Shown here piece by piece: positions 1-13,970 of a stretch of DNA of 64,000 nucleotides (position 1 is the stretch's first letter; the number at the start of each line of letters is the position of its first letter). The DNA is taken from positions 434,001-498,000 of the forward strand of contig NC_086266.1 in the NCBI RefSeq assembly GCF_021018805.1, read 5' to 3'. The position numbers and the translations under genes are program-made. The DNA is from Prinia subflava (taxonomy: Eukaryota; Chordata; Aves; Passeriformes; Cisticolidae). The notes beneath the pieces are model-generated. The model had not been told where the DNA came from. It saw nothing but the letters and a program-made list of their open reading frames with translations, and searched no databases.

Positions 1-600
1 TTCACATTTAAGCAGTGATATTTTTATTCCTTCTCATAAGTATTATTTCTAGTTTCATTTGAAACTATGGTAACCAGAAAGGAAAGCTGCACAACTCTCT
101 CCTTGGATCTGTGGTATAGGTGTGTTGTTACTTGCCTAATAAACAATTGGCTAAAGAAAAGGTGAAACTGGCTTTTGCATGTTAATTTACCAAACGTAGA
201 AATGGTTTAACGAGGCAAATGCTTCAATAACAATGGAAAATGTTTGGGTTTTCTTCCCCACTCAATTACATTTATTTTCAATAGTCTACGTTTAAGCTGT
301 TCTTGTTGTATTAAATGTGCTTCCATTCAACTAGTTTTGATAAGTTGTGTTTTCAAAACTGATACGTAATAGTACTTGATTAATTTTAAAATGTTTATCA
401 ATTAAAAACTATTGCTGATGCAGTGATGTGTATGCTGTATTACCACTGCTATGAATCAAACCAGATTTTGTACACAGATGAGCTGTGGCTTGACAGTTGA
501 AATATAATCAAAAAAATCAGCCTTTAGGAATTTCATTTCTCTTGCTGCATTGCATTGTCTCTTATACTGCTCAATTTCTATTCAGCAATAGAGGGGTTTT

Positions 601-640
601 GTTAACTTAAAGTTAACAAAAGTTAACAAAAGTTAACTTA
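601..640. repeat. Short tandem array of GTTAAC motifs
   Basis: Four copies of the palindrome gttaac occur in 40 bases, spaced about 10-12 bases by A-rich linkers. GTTAAC is the half-site core of HNF1-type homeodomain sites, but a simple slippage repeat is equally possible. There is no further evidence of function. Confidence 0.6.
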
Positions 641-3600
641 CAGTATGATTGTACCTCAGAATAGTACTTGGTGCTAAACAGACATTTTCAAAGGTGGCAA
701 GACAGATTGTTTACGTCAATATGATATAAAAATGTCAAAAACATCACTTTCAGTTCAATAGTATCAGATAGAAAAAAAATACAGGAAGTCATCTTCATAT
801 ACAGCAGGTCACTCATTAAGGTTCTTCCTATTCACCCCCAAATGCAGTAACAACCTCTGTAAAATTGCATTCTCAAGGCTTTTCCTTTTTGTGCCAAGGG
901 TCTGTAAACTATGCAAAGCATACCTTGCATTCAAAACTGGTTAGAGAAGTTTTGTGTACAAGAGAGGATTTATGCATTCTTGCATAATCCTACAAATGGG
1001 CTTAGTCTTCCCCTATCTCCAGTGGTGGGAAGCATGGAAAAATTCTAATTGTTCTTTTGGATGCAAGATTGACTCAATGTTCCTGGGAGCTTGGGGATTT
1101 TAGAAACTTACTGAAGTTTATCAGTGCCTTTACAATAAGCACTATATAAGGAATTAAGCATCCTAGGAGATGAAATGGAGTTACTATGATAAGGAAAATA
1201 GAGCAAAAAAGATAGGAAAGGTAGGAATGTGTAAGAATATGGTGATGAATACTAGAGTAATTTCAAAAGTATGCTGTGTGTCCAGTTCTATCATCTTTTC
1301 TTTTTTATTCTGTTGTGGAATATGGTGGCATTGAGTTATTAGATACGTAGAGTATAAGTAACTACTTCAGTGTAAAAACTTAATCTTGGAATACATTGCC
1401 AGACGTGCAAGGTGCAGATGTTTTTCTTGAATGTTTAATTTTTCGATCCCTAATTATCAAACATTGAAGGGTTTTTCCATGGGATTTGGAGGGGAGAAAT
1501 CAAACTGACGATCCATTGAAAGTGTTTTTTCTGTGAGAGTAGTTGCTGAAGAGCCTAGTTACTTTACTGAGGTGAAAGAACAGAATTGAGCAGTTATGTA
1601 ACTAAGTAATTTTTCAACGTAACTTCACATGCAAGTTTCCTCTCTCATTCATGGTGTTCTTCCTTCCACAGTTCACTTCAGGCTACTGCAGACGAGCCGT
1701 CCCATTCACAGGGCAGTTCATGAGTGGGTGCTGCTGCTGGGCTGGTTCTGTCTCTCTGTCCTGACCACATGCTCTGTTGTTAGCCCTGTGCCTGTGTTTT
1801 AGGACCACTTGAACCCTACAGGTGGACTGGTTTAAGGAGCTAAACTCTGAAGAAGAGTATTTTTCTGTAGGTTAAATTCCTGTGGAGTAAAATATGTGCT
1901 ATAATAAATAAATAATAAAAGAGGATAGTGGAGCTTTTGGCCAGTAAGAATACAGAAATACTCAGTATTTCAGTTGAAGTATTTTATTAGTTACCTGGTC
2001 CAGCAGTAGTAGCAATGTCTTCTGTAACTGTAGAGCCAGGAAAAGAAAACTTTATTCCGGTTGTCATCTACTATTTTTCTACCTGGTCTTACTCATAAAA
2101 ACCATCAGGCTGACATGCCAGTTCCAAAAGTAGTCCTCTCATCTCTGCAGTGATCTCCATTTTATCTTTTTTTTTCCCCGCCTGAAATGTTGCAAATTCT
2201 GTCATAGATCAATTAGGGCTCCACAAGGAAATTCAGGACTGTAGTTGATTTGCATTAATTTATGCAGGCAGGAAGATGATGTGCATTTTTCTCTGGTTTC
2301 AGTCTGTGTGCTGGTTAGAGGTTGTGCAGGTGTTACCTGAAATAAGATGCAAGGGGTAAGAGAAGATTTTAAGAACAGTTATAGAAGATTTTTCTCACAG
2401 CTTTGGCATGGTTAATCAGATGCTGTTGTAAAAACCCTGCTAGACCTCCTCCTTCAGCTGGATGCTTCCCAGCCTGCTGTGGTTAGATCTCATTATGAGC
2501 CTTTGCAGCCCGGAGTTTTCTGTGGTTCCTGGAAGCTGCAGTGCCACTTCTATATGTGAGGTCTGGCTTTGGCCTGTTCACAGAATATGGACCACGCTGT
2601 GCAATAATCCTAAATCCAGCCCCTCCTAGCTTTGGAGATTTTTGGGGCGTGCTGAGGCTACAGGTTTTATCTCTGAGAGTACCTGATAATTAAATCAGAC
2701 ATACCCTTTCTTAATCTCATAAAATATTAAGATTGTCCTTCAAAGATATTGAGAAATGCCTGAACATGTCATGCACTTCTCCTCTTTACCTCACTTTTGG
2801 CTCAATTTAGACCATTTTGATTTTTTCCACTCTTGGAAGAAAGCTTACAGAGTGTTCTTTGCAACATGGGATCCTCGCTAAGAAGATGCTGGCTTTCTTT
2901 AGGTGTTTGGGAAGAGCTTTGCTCTTGAATGATCAGAAGCTGTTACATTGTGATTCGTTGCCGAATTCCTCACCATTTCAGATTTCAAATCTGGGAAAAC
3001 TAGTCTGCTGTAGGCAGAACTGTGATGTACTGAACATAAGATTCAATATGAAAATCAAAGTGACAGGTACACTGTAGGCTGACTTTGCTTTGTGGAGTTG
3101 TAGTCTGGTTAGGAACAGAAAAGTTGTATTTACAAGATGTGTGGAGTTCTGCAGATCATTTTAGGTTGTGCTGTGGATTATAGAGATGTGGGTTGTTCAG
3201 CATGCATTTAGATAAGCTGTGTTGGAGCAGGAGTTTGTGTTTTTGGTGTAGGAATTTGTAGCAGGCAGTGAGCGTTGGTTCTCCTCAGTTTTGCAGGTGC
3301 TCCTGAGAAGGACTGTTGTGAATATAGCTGCAATTGCCTGAGCTCTCTGCTTCTTCTTACTGCTGTTGAAATGTTTCTGTGGGACTTCCCTGCTTGGAAG
3401 CATGCCAGAATGAGTGTGTGGGAAGACTTAATACTGGCTACTTACATAGCATTTTGTATGTTCAAACTCTTCTGCAAATATTAACTAATCTTTATTTAAC
3501 ATTTGAGCCTAATTTCTGTCAGTATAAATCAGTAACAGGCAGTTATGACTCCTATTTTTTTTATGTCAGAAGAACAAAATGCCGTAACTAGAATAGTAAG

Positions 3601-4329
3601 AATAATCTTTATCATCTCATTAACCTACCATACTGTACCCTTCTGGTTTCGTGTGGCGTAGAAAAAAGTCACGAATGGAGTGCAGTGCTACTCTTCAGGG
3701 GGTCTCTGCATTGTAGGATGCTGATTGTGGGAAGGATTCTTAGTGTGTTCATTTTCTGTGTGGTATTTCAAGCTTTTCTGTGCTGGTTTTTGTTTCTGCA
3801 AAATTAAGGTTTATTTCTTTCCAGTCTGGGGAGCCGTAGCATATTCCTAACCAGTAATGCTGTGAGAATAATGTTCATTCTGAGCTTGCTGCTTAAGAAC
3901 TGTCATTCGTCTTAAAATGTATAGTTAGGTTGAAAATTCCTGTAAAAGTTACTAAGGTTTACCCTACTTGTGTTTTGGCATTATAAATGCCAATTTTCAG
4001 TTGACTGGTATTTTTTAAATAGAACTTCTATGACAAATTCATGAAGCTGTTAGTGTTTTAATTACTGTAAGGTTCTTGCAGTACCAAATGTAAAGCAGCT
4101 TGGATGTTTTTATTAGGGTCCCATATTTTACTCTGAAAATTACTTTTATATTGGTTTTTGTTGATGCTGTTGATCAGCTCTAAATGATTACTGTGTTGTA
4201 TGGAAGTATTTTGCTGCAGCAATGTCTAAAAAATCCTCACATTTCTTGTCAGTAGATTTTTTATAATGCACTGGTGTGGAGGAAAAGAAATTGGATGCAT
4301 TGAGTGCTTAGTGTTTTTTCACCTAACTG

Positions 4330-4335
4330 AATAAA
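4330..4335 (+). promoter_or_regulatory. Possible polyadenylation signal upstream of the A34 tract
   Basis: A canonical AATAAA lies 64 bases before a 34-base A run. The pairing could mark the 3' end of an inserted retrocopy or simply be chance. No transcript body is recognised upstream. Confidence 0.25.
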
Positions 4336-4396
4336 GCATGTGGGATTCAGGAGGTAACCACTAGAAGATTCCATAGTATTTTTCACAATTTTGTGA

Positions 4397-4398
<2 letters not shown>

Positions 4399-4432
<34 letters not shown>
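4399..4432. repeat. A34 homopolymer
   Basis: Thirty-four uninterrupted adenines, the longest homopolymer in the window. I could not find flanking target-site duplications by eye. Confidence 0.95.
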
Positions 4433-4435
<3 letters not shown>

Positions 4436-5436
4436 GTCTTATAGCATTTATTTAGAACGCTTCCGTCAATCTTCTGGCTTTTTCAGGCAGCCATACAAGA
4501 TTGCCTTGTCTTTAGGTTAACAGCCTTTTTTAGACTAAGCTTCTGTAGTTAAAAAGCTGCCTTTTGTAAAGATAATGGTTACGTATTTGCAAATATTTAT
4601 AGGGGATGATATTTTTGAATTTATACACTTCTCCAAATGGATTTCACTGAACATCATTCTCCTTGTGGCATCAGAGCCACTGATGAATCAGCTGAGTTAC
4701 TGCCTGGCTTTGGAATCTGACTGCCCATACTCCATGCCCGTGTAGGGTTTTTCATTTGGGAATTGCAGAAGCCTTCCAGGAGTTCATAGCAGTTCTCACA
4801 GGCTAAAGTGAGACTTAAAATTTTTGTGAGAATGTCTGGTTCTTGATTTTCTTCTGATCAGTAAGAGATCTTAAAGGAGCCTGTGCTACCAGGATGGATA
4901 GATAGAGATGAAGTGTGAGTGGTGTCTATATGCTAATATTCAAGAAGATTTTGAAGAACTAGATATCATCTGTTACAATGTCTTTTTTTCTTGCTCCCCA
5001 CGTGAAAATATAGTCAGCACTGAAGCAGCCATAGCAAAAGAAATTGTCTACTATAACATGGCTGAGGGAAGATCAGGAAGATGAATACTTTTTATCCCAG
5101 GTTTACAGTTTCTTTGGGCTTTCTGTGTTCATTTTTATTTCTGGTTTCAAACTGTTTAAATGGAGCACAGATAACGTGTCTGGTGTCACTTACAAAAGTT
5201 TGTGGAAGGTTTGTTTCACATGACGGGAAATTATTAAAATATAATATTATCAATTTTTCTTAAATTGCTTCTCTTCATGAGTGATTTTTTCTGTATTAAA
5301 AATGCTCAAGTATCAATATTTCCTGTGCAAGACCAGAACATTGCCAATTGTGGCTCAGCAAAGGTTTTTAGTAGTAATTTCTCTCCACTCCTGACAAAAT
5401 GCTTGTGCATCCCTCCTTTAATGTGACTGGGGACGA

Positions 5437-5455
5437 CAGCACTGCAGCAGTGCTG
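5437..5455. repeat. Short perfect hairpin
   Basis: The 8-base arm cagcactg and its exact reverse complement cagtgctg flank a 3-base loop, and G-rich DNA follows. It is too short to be a pre-miRNA; probably incidental. Confidence 0.4.
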
Positions 5456-6650
5456 GCCTGGTGTTTGTGTCCTTGATGTTCACTTCTGTTCTCTCCCTGG
5501 CACTGGGGGGCATTGGGGGGATTGCTACCTGTGTGTGCATCCCTGGCACTGCTGCTTCAATCAACCACAAGCAGTTTCAAGAGAACGTCTTGAGGACGTG
5601 TTGTTTCCTTGGGGATTTACTGCATTTGCAACATCACACCTCTGATCCTGCTGCCTACAGAATATGATTATGAGCCATTAGGGCCGAATATTTAAACATG
5701 GTCACTACAGAGTGTTTCCCTTCTCATCTCTGATTTTTTTTTGTTCCTCGTTAAAGATCTCTCTCCAGTCTGTTTAGTTTCAGTGGATGTTTTCCATGTG
5801 ATGTTTTTCCTGTATTCATTGTTCCAGTATGAGTTCTGTCTAATTTTTAGTCTTGCTGACAGACATGTTGATAGATTTTTATAAACTGAATTTCTATACA
5901 AAATGCATTTTCTTCATTTTCCTGAGGAAGATAAAAGTTCTTTCTTTCTTTGTAGTCATCAATCTGTGGATGCTTGTTGGGGGGAATTGTTTCTCTCTGT
6001 CCAACTCTCCTGTTAGCCTTGTGTGCTCCAGAAAACCAAAAAAAATCACATAAAAATGTTTAGGTTTTGCCATCATGCTGCCTAGATGAGAACTGCTGAG
6101 AAGTAGTATGTCATTGCACATTAGAGGCTGTGTGATATGAAAAACATCAAATGGTATTTTTACCTGGACAGTCTAAATATTTTTTATTTGTTTGGTTTTG
6201 TTTGTTCCAGCACACCGTATGGTCGTACTTAGTTTACGTTACTCTACTGTGCAGGAAATGGATGTTTTAGATCATGTAATTTACTAGTAAATAATAAATA
6301 AGATTTATCTAGGGTGTTATTTGAATGTAGATTTTGGGAATGGTAAGGAGTAAAACTTGTATTTTATCTTTTAGTTTCAGAATAGGGAATTGTCATAGTG
6401 CGTGTACCCTGATGTGTTGATTGGTGAGAGATGTGGTTTAAATAGGCAGCCAGGGCACGTCTTTGTCTTCTCTCCCCTGCAAATATTAGCTGCCATTGTG
6501 AACAAGAGCATTGTTTTGCTAAAGGAGAAACATTTAATAGTGTAATTTCATGCCAGTGCTTGAGAGTTGTAAATACTGCAGTCCGGCAAATACTTGGAGA
6601 TTTCTTGGGCTGGAAATTGCTGCATGTGTTGCTCCAAGGTTGTACCTTGT

Positions 6651-6694
6651 ATGTAAAGTGAAATACTTGATGATGTAAAGTGAATTGCTTGATG
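6651..6694. repeat. 22-bp tandem duplication
   Basis: Two adjacent copies of a unit beginning atgtaaagtgaa and ending cttgatg, differing at a couple of positions. Non-coding context. Confidence 0.7.
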
Positions 6695-9600
6695 AGCACT
6701 TTGTGTTCATCAGAGTTATTGGAGGATATGAAAATATTTTGGAATCCGCTTCTGAAAATAATAGTAGACAATTGTCTTTTTCTCTGCAAACTGATGTTTT
6801 TCCTTCTGTTTAAATTAAGGGTATTGATTCTTGGGGAAGTCAGGTTGTTGATATTGTTAAAATTCTCAATTTATACTATGCAGTGCTTAACATATCAATC
6901 GAAACAACTTTAATTTTCTCCATTAAATGTTCTTTTGGGGGGCTTTAGGGGACTGTGATTGCCATTCTCAAATGTGTATATACAGGCTGGGCTGTAATAC
7001 AGAAATGCTGTAATGTAAAGAATGTTTAAATTTTCCTTGCTACAGAATGTATCATGGTAGTCTGTAATCATTATGCAATTATTTTGCTTGGAAGGAAGAT
7101 ACGTGTATTTGTACATGTACAGAGAATCCTGAGGACATTCTGTTAGGCCTAAAAGGGTAAGGTATCCTTTGTGGATTGAATTCTTTTGTAGTCATAGAAT
7201 GCCAGAATAATGTCATTAATTGTGTAATAGGTGTAAAGAGTTTTAGGCATTTGTTTGCGAGACAGCTGTGTGAAGAACAGTTTTGATGGACTACTATTTC
7301 TGTGTATCACAAGAGGGAAAAGGCGTATGTAGAGCTTGTCACTGCTGGTATGTTTACTGTGTGTAAATTCAGTACTAATTGGTTAAACTCGGTACTAGTA
7401 TTTGATACCAACATTTTAACACTTGCTATGCTTTCTTATTTTTATTAATATACATGGATGTTAATTGGAGCTAATTGCCTTGGAGACCTATGCAGAGTTG
7501 TGTAAATTGAATGATATCTCTGGGTCTTGCAAAAGGCTTTTTTTCATTTCTCAGACGGTGTTTGTGTGCCGTGATTTTCTCTTGCTGTTGAACAGCTGTG
7601 GCTTTCTCATGCTTTAGGCTTTCAACTACTCCAGCTGTGTCTTTAGACCTTTCCTTACCATATAAGTTAAGTTCAGGAGGAGCTAATTGCTGCTTGTTTG
7701 GGGCTGTCATCCCTCTTCTCTGACCTTTTTAAAGGTTGGGTGCTGCTGTCTGCTTTCCTCTCTGCTGGGCTGCTGCTCTTACCTTTGTTCCTTCCCTGCA
7801 CCTTGGGCTTGCTCAAGAGGAATTTTACTGCTTTGTGGCCTGGCAGGTCTGTCTTGCAGTGCTCAGTTCCAAGGAGAGCGTGCACACCTTCTGGTGGCTT
7901 CTTCCTTCTGCCTTGTTCTCGTGTGTACTGTGGATTGCACCAGGGGCTGCAGTTCTAGGAGTTTTTGCACTTAGCGTATGAAGTCTTAAGTTAATTCACA
8001 TAGTAATAAAATTCATGTTCTGTAATTAATTTTTTTGGCAGGCATCTGTTTCACAGTAATGAATTGGTAGCAGTTCCTAAAATGTCTGTTGACTGTCTAG
8101 AGAATTGTAGGAAAGCTGGCATTTAAAAATGTTTCTCATAACTGAAAGAAGTGGGCAGCTTTGTCTTAACCCATCTTTTCTCAGAAAAACTTCAAAAACT
8201 TCCAATTGAAATTTCTCTGTCTAAACTTTAAAAAACAGTACACTGTTTTTCTCTTGATCTCTGAATTTAAAGGATAGTTACTTTCCCTTAATCTCAAAAA
8301 CATCCTGAAATATAAAATAATGTACTAAGGATAGACACAGTAATTGTTTCTTAAAAAAAAAACCCAAACCCAATATCTGCCAAAGAAAAGCTTAATTTGA
8401 CATTGTGTTATCTATTACCACTATTGTCTGCAACACTTAACAGCAGTTGAAAACTGTGGCTCTGATTGTAAGTTCGTTTTAGGTTGCTTGCAAGACTAAA
8501 TTTGTAGCATTTAATGATCTAGGATTTTCATACCCTAGGGCAAGATTATAGCAAGTGGAGGTCAAGCTGAACAACCGCCAGACCTGATTTACACTCGGAT
8601 AAAAATGTTCTTGTCTAACAATTAGATTGAATGATATTACCTCTTCTTGTGCTGGAAATTGTTCTATGTTGTTTAAAGACCCAGGCAGTCAGATGCCAAG
8701 GAAGCATCCTCTGAATGGAGTATTAGTCTTGCCTTTCAAGCTGATGGAATCGCAGAGGATCCGGGTCTATGTATCAATGGCCCTGGCATGTGCATTGTGG
8801 GGAATAGGAAACTTACTCCAAACAGAATGTGATTTTAATACATAAACTCTTCTTAACGTGATGTCCATGTAAAGCAACAGTCAATGATGCTGAAATAGAG
8901 GAAGAAAAATCTTGGAAAGACGAATCTTCCAGACATACCTGCTAAGTGTGTTTCAATAAGGTTTATACAGTTACTTCTCCAGATTAGTTGTTTGACCAGT
9001 AACCAGTGTTTTGATGGTTGTGTAACAGATCATGACCAAAACAATGAGAGGTTTTTAATGCATGTTACATGAGCAATTAAACCGTACTCTGAAACATGAA
9101 AAGTGATTACATTTAGTTAATGTGGGCAAACTAAAGGAAAGATGATAAATACATTTCTGTTGGACCATTATGTTACTGTAACTAAACATCATGTAGCTAC
9201 TTTATCAGGTGACATTAACTGCCACTGGCATGCCTGTATAGGAATTCCATTTGAGTTGAAACAAGATATTATACTTGTAATCCTGATTAGTGGTACAACA
9301 GCAAGAGAATTCTATACTGCTGATTTATTGCCAGAGCAGTCCTAAACAGTAAGTGACTTTTTGAGTAAGAACACAAAGTTGGCAGTTTGCATTAGTAATG
9401 TAAAGAGGTTACTATAATGTAATAGTAGAACAAGCTCATTGTTCATCCAGTGTTCTTTTGAAATTGATGCCCAGGGCATTAAAATGATGACTTGAGAAAA
9501 TTTGCTACTTGATGATACTGAAGCATACTAGGTTATTTTCTGTATAAAGATATTTAAACATGCATGAATCCTAATCCAGTTACCTAATTTTAAATCTCTT

Positions 9601-11245
9601 CCCCTTTCCCATAAGGTATTGCCAACGCTGTGATGACAAACTGCATGTAATTAAATTTTTTTTTGTAAGTGAATCGTGGTTTCAGGAGCTGTGAACTTGG
9701 TGTAAGTAGTAAATGATATTGCAGAAATTTACCTGGTTAAAAAGTTTCTATTTGCCATTAGGTGTTATGATTTGATGTAACAATCCTGAGTGGTGATTAC
9801 AGATTTCTCATAGAAGTAATTGGAGAACCAGATCTGTTAGACATGAGTAAGAGCAGAGCCTGCTGAGTTCAACACAGGAGTAATAAATAATTATATAATT
9901 GACAGCTAACTAATTAAGTCAAAGAAACACTGCTCTTGAGTAGGTATGTAGGAGAACTGAATAACTTAATATGAGGGATTCAACAAGATTGAAATTCTAT
10001 ATCTGAAAATCAAATATGTATTTAGAGAAAATGTATTGATTTATTTCAGCATTGCATCAGTGCACAGCATAAAATGGATTAGAAAGACCAAAGCACTCTG
10101 AAAGAGGTGTTCCCTATTTTAAATAGTCCCTCTTCTGTCCACCTGTTCAAAATACCTGTAATTCTAATTTACTGAGAAATGTCAGAGAGTGAGAATTGAA
10201 AAACTCCACATGTAACAGTATGCTGTGTTCTCAGTTGCTGAGTTACCTGTTCCCGGTTTGAGCGTGGGCAGGTGGGGGGCAAGTATTTGGTACAAAACAG
10301 AGAAACCTGCTAGCAGGAATGCAGTTAATTGCAAAACTGCAGCAGTTGTTGGGGAAGACATGGTGAGAGATACAGCACTTGCATTCTGGCCATTCTTGTT
10401 TCAATGGTTAGAGGCAAACTGATAAGGCAAATATCATGAACTGAAAACCACAAGATTACACAGTTCAGATAACAAACTAAAAGCTGAAACTATGTTGAAT
10501 AAAGTATTTTTCCATGCAATTGTTAGACAATTAAAGATTTGTTAGTTGTGCTCTGGTGGCTTTCTCTGTGGCAGGTGACTTTTCCATCCCTCTGTGAGAG
10601 GTTACCTCCCATGCCATGAAAGTCAGCAGGATGGGATTTGTCAGCTCTTCAGTCTTCTCTGTTTGCAAGTTCAGAATATTGGCTTTAATTGTCACTGCAG
10701 ATGAGTTGCTGTTAATAGATCTGACTGTATACCAGAGCATACCAAATGGTTTCTTTAGGTTTTTTGAGTTGGATTGGTGGTTTTTTGTTTCTTTCTGTTA
10801 TTTTCTCCAGTGGAATGGTAATTATCAATCTAGTAAAGTTTCCCACACCCTCAACAGCATCCTGTTGAGTCCTAGGAAAGGACTAGAAAAGGTTGGTCAG
10901 CAGTAACGACCCAAATTTGCCACACAAAATCATGAGTATGAAACTGCTCTACAAGTTAAGCTGTAGCTGATGTAAATTCAGTCAACACCGCACTGTGACC
11001 TTATTTTATCTTTTGTGCATACTTACCAACTTCTAGCAGGCAGAAATGGTTTTCGGTATGCCCTATAGTGAAGGAGCTAGTAAACTGTGATGGCTAAAAA
11101 AAGGATGTTCTTTTTGTGTGTGACATCAGGTAAAAACAATAGCTGGATTTCTTTCCTTATGCCTAAGATGGCATTTTTGTGTCAGCTGGCAGAAAAGAAA
11201 GCATCATTTAGGTAGGAGGTGAGCCTTGTGTGGGGTGAGGGTGGG

Positions 11246-11378
11246 CACCCCGGGGCTGGGAGGACGCTGAGTCCCACACCCCGGCAGTGTGGGGCTGCAG
11301 GGTAACCCTGCACTCCGGGGCTGGAAGGACGCTGAGTCCCACGCCCCGGCAGTGAGGGGCTGCAGGGTAACCCTGCTC
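11246..11378. repeat. 65-bp GC-rich tandem duplication
   Basis: Two copies spaced 65 bp (ccggggctgg at 11250 and again at 11315) share ggacgctgagtccca and ctgcagggtaaccctgc. The block is much richer in GC than its flanks. Open frames on the minus strand here are by-products of base composition. Confidence 0.85.
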
Positions 11379-13970
11379 CAGAACGCCTCTCTGGCCGTGG
11401 GGGAGGGCCAGGATTCACTGCACATGGAGCTTGTTTAAGAGACATCTGGCACTACTGCTCCTTTTTTTTTTTAAAAAAAAAGAAAATACAGGAAGAAGGC
11501 TGAAAGTAAGTACCTTATCTCAACAGCTTCTACTGTGTTGCTGAGCTTGTAAATCTGATAGTTATAGTTTTAATATTTTCCTTGTATTGAACATGGCTCA
11601 GATAAAATATTTACTACAAATTACGATACTTGCATAATGTCATCAGTAGATTTTCAATTTTTATTTCTTCTGTTTTAGAAGTAAAACCAACTTCTGCATA
11701 CGTGTGTAGTTTGCTTGAATTTCAATTTGTAAGAATGATTATGTTGGTTGATTGTTGAAAGAGCCATAATCCACTTATGAAAGGCTCAGGTTTTAGTCGT
11801 CATACTGCTTGGTTTGGATGTGGCACAATATTTTTTTCTTTTTTTTCTTAAATGTTCCTTTTCCTTTTGGTGGCCAGATTTTCACAGAGTCAGGGAGGGA
11901 TGGACACGAGTGGCAGGGTGGTGGCAGTCCTCGGAGCCACCCTTCAGTGGGCTGGCCGTGCTGCTGCGGGGCTGTGGGTGCACAGGCAGGGCAGTCCCAG
12001 CAGTGATGGCCTCGCTGTAGCCCAGGCATGGCAGAAAAAAAGCTGGGCTGGTTTGGCAGAAGACAGCAGGATGATATTAAATAAAGTATCCTCCACATCC
12101 CCCCGCCTGCCCCCCCTTTTTTATTATTATTATTTTAAAGGTCCAGGTAACACTAACAGCATTTGGCTTGTGTCTATATTTTCTGTTTATTTCTGTGGTG
12201 AATTTAGTCTCTGTTAGTTACTGTCTGGAGCCAGTTCAAACATTTTCATACAGTGAGAAGCTTCAGCTAATAAACTGGTGAATCTCAGCTGACCAAACAC
12301 AGAGCAGAGTGGGTCTCTTCTTGCCTTGGGTTCACCATGCAGGGGAGCACAGGGGGCTCTGCAGAGGAGTCCAGAGCGTGCTGTGACCCGGGCCAGTACA
12401 AGCTGACTGGAGATGTGCTGGAGAGATTTTACCTTCCTCTCTTCAGTGGTCTGATACTGACTGTATCTTAGAATAGCAGCTGAAGCCAATGCAGTGTGCA
12501 CTTGTATAGTCCCTCCTCCAGAATTTGTAATCAAATGCAGTCGTTCTTAAAAATGCCCAAAGTTTTGGGCACAAACCCCCAGTGACCCAGACTTTTCCAA
12601 GGGGAAGGTCTGTATGGTAGGAGGGGAAGCAGTGGGCTCCACTAAAGTGAGGCAGCTTGCAGGCTCACACTGATCAGTGGCAGAACAAAAAATAGAACTT
12701 GCTGGATGGGGGATACCTTGTCAGTTGGAAAACCCTGCCTCCACCATGTGCACTGAAATAATTCATTGCTGTTGGCTGTGCATTTGAACAATGCTAATTC
12801 TGCTCAAGGATTTGCTGTGGAGCAGGTAACCTGCTTGCTGTGGACTATGCTTATCTTCATCCCTAGCTTTTCCAAGAGCAAAGATTTTTGAGGTGATGTG
12901 CAAAGTACATTTTTGAAAAATCATTATGTCAAGAGGCATATTATTGTATTCTGTAGTTTAGTTTGGAAATTTACGGCATTTAGGCAGCTGGAGGGTGTGC
13001 TTGCCTAGTATCATAAATGAACCAGTACTCCTTCTTTGACTTTAGTAGGCATATGTGGCTTTTTTCCCCACTTTTTTCCCCCATTTATTTATTTTTTTAA
13101 AGTCTTGGTTGTTATCTGACTTGGCTTTTATTCTTCCTAAGAGCCTCATTTTCCACACAGTCAGACTACAACATCTGGAAGCAATCTCTTCTTTGGCAAG
13201 GAAAGATGTGAAAAACACAATGAGGTGTAACTTCTACTTTTGTTATCTTACCTTTGCGTTTTTTAAGACAACCAAACCCAAACCATTTTAGAGATATATG
13301 GGAACTTCGGGTGCATTTTAGCAAAGCTTGAGAATATTGTTGGGCGGGATCATTAGAGAGCAACATGGGTATTTTCACCTTTAATAGGCATAATAGTTGC
13401 ATTTATTGTATAGTTCAATAATCTTTCAGATACTGTAATGCATGTATTGAGTGTTTTAAAGCCACATTGTACTGGACAGTGTAAATTACTAGTTGCCACT
13501 ATAAAAACCTCATAGGTTTTATGTTTTATGTACTTATGTTTCAAAATAGCATTTAACTCTATTAAAGGTATTGATGTTATTAATGGTTCTCTAATAAGCA
13601 GTCCTTTGACTGTGAAGCACTCACTATGGCAAACTCTTCTCCTTCTGTAATAGTTGTTTCATGTATTTAATAAAATCAGCAAAAATCAGAAAGTACTTTT
13701 AATGAGAGGAGGATTATTTGGTGGGTGTAGTTGAGATTGGCAGACTTATTAGTGTGATACAAAGGTCCTTGTATATTATTCACTTTTCAAGTCTCTAAAA
13801 TTGGAGTTGTCTCAACCTTCACTTCGAGTTTCACCCTGATTCTTTCATATACCATTTAAATTTGTTTTTTCTTTCATTCTTCCTTCTCCCCCCTCAATAA
13901 AGCCTGTTTGAGATTTTGCTTTCACAGCATTAAAGCGTGAAAACAAATTTTCCTTAGTGTTGACCAGTGG
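11379..13970. other. Non-coding DNA
   Basis: No gene recognised. A small GC-rich patch lies at about 11880-12030 and a C/T then ATT simple repeat at about 12100-12136. The open frames through the GC patch carry no recognisable domain. Confidence 0.55.

Larger units (their letters stand above)
1..4398. other. Upstream AT-rich non-coding DNA
   Basis: I see no coding exon here; open frames are short, and none shows a recognised domain or consistent splice sites. The block contains a cluster of AATAAA hexamers at 1903-1920 and another at 4330-4335. In human the gene upstream of STAG2 in the same orientation is XIAP, which has a long 3' UTR, so part of this block could be an XIAP 3' UTR. That is inference from synteny; no XIAP coding sequence (BIR or RING domain) is visible. 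Confidence 0.5.
4433..11245. other. AT-rich non-coding DNA without recognised genes
   Basis: Only short open frames, none with known domains. It contains a short perfect inverted repeat at 5437-5455 and a 22-bp tandem duplication at 6651-6694. It lies upstream of STAG2, probably in intergenic DNA or the 5' non-coding intron. Confidence 0.6.

Noticed and set aside
1..4398. XIAP coding sequence
   Set aside because: Expected from synteny just upstream, but no BIR or RING coding sequence is visible; only a 3' UTR is possible.
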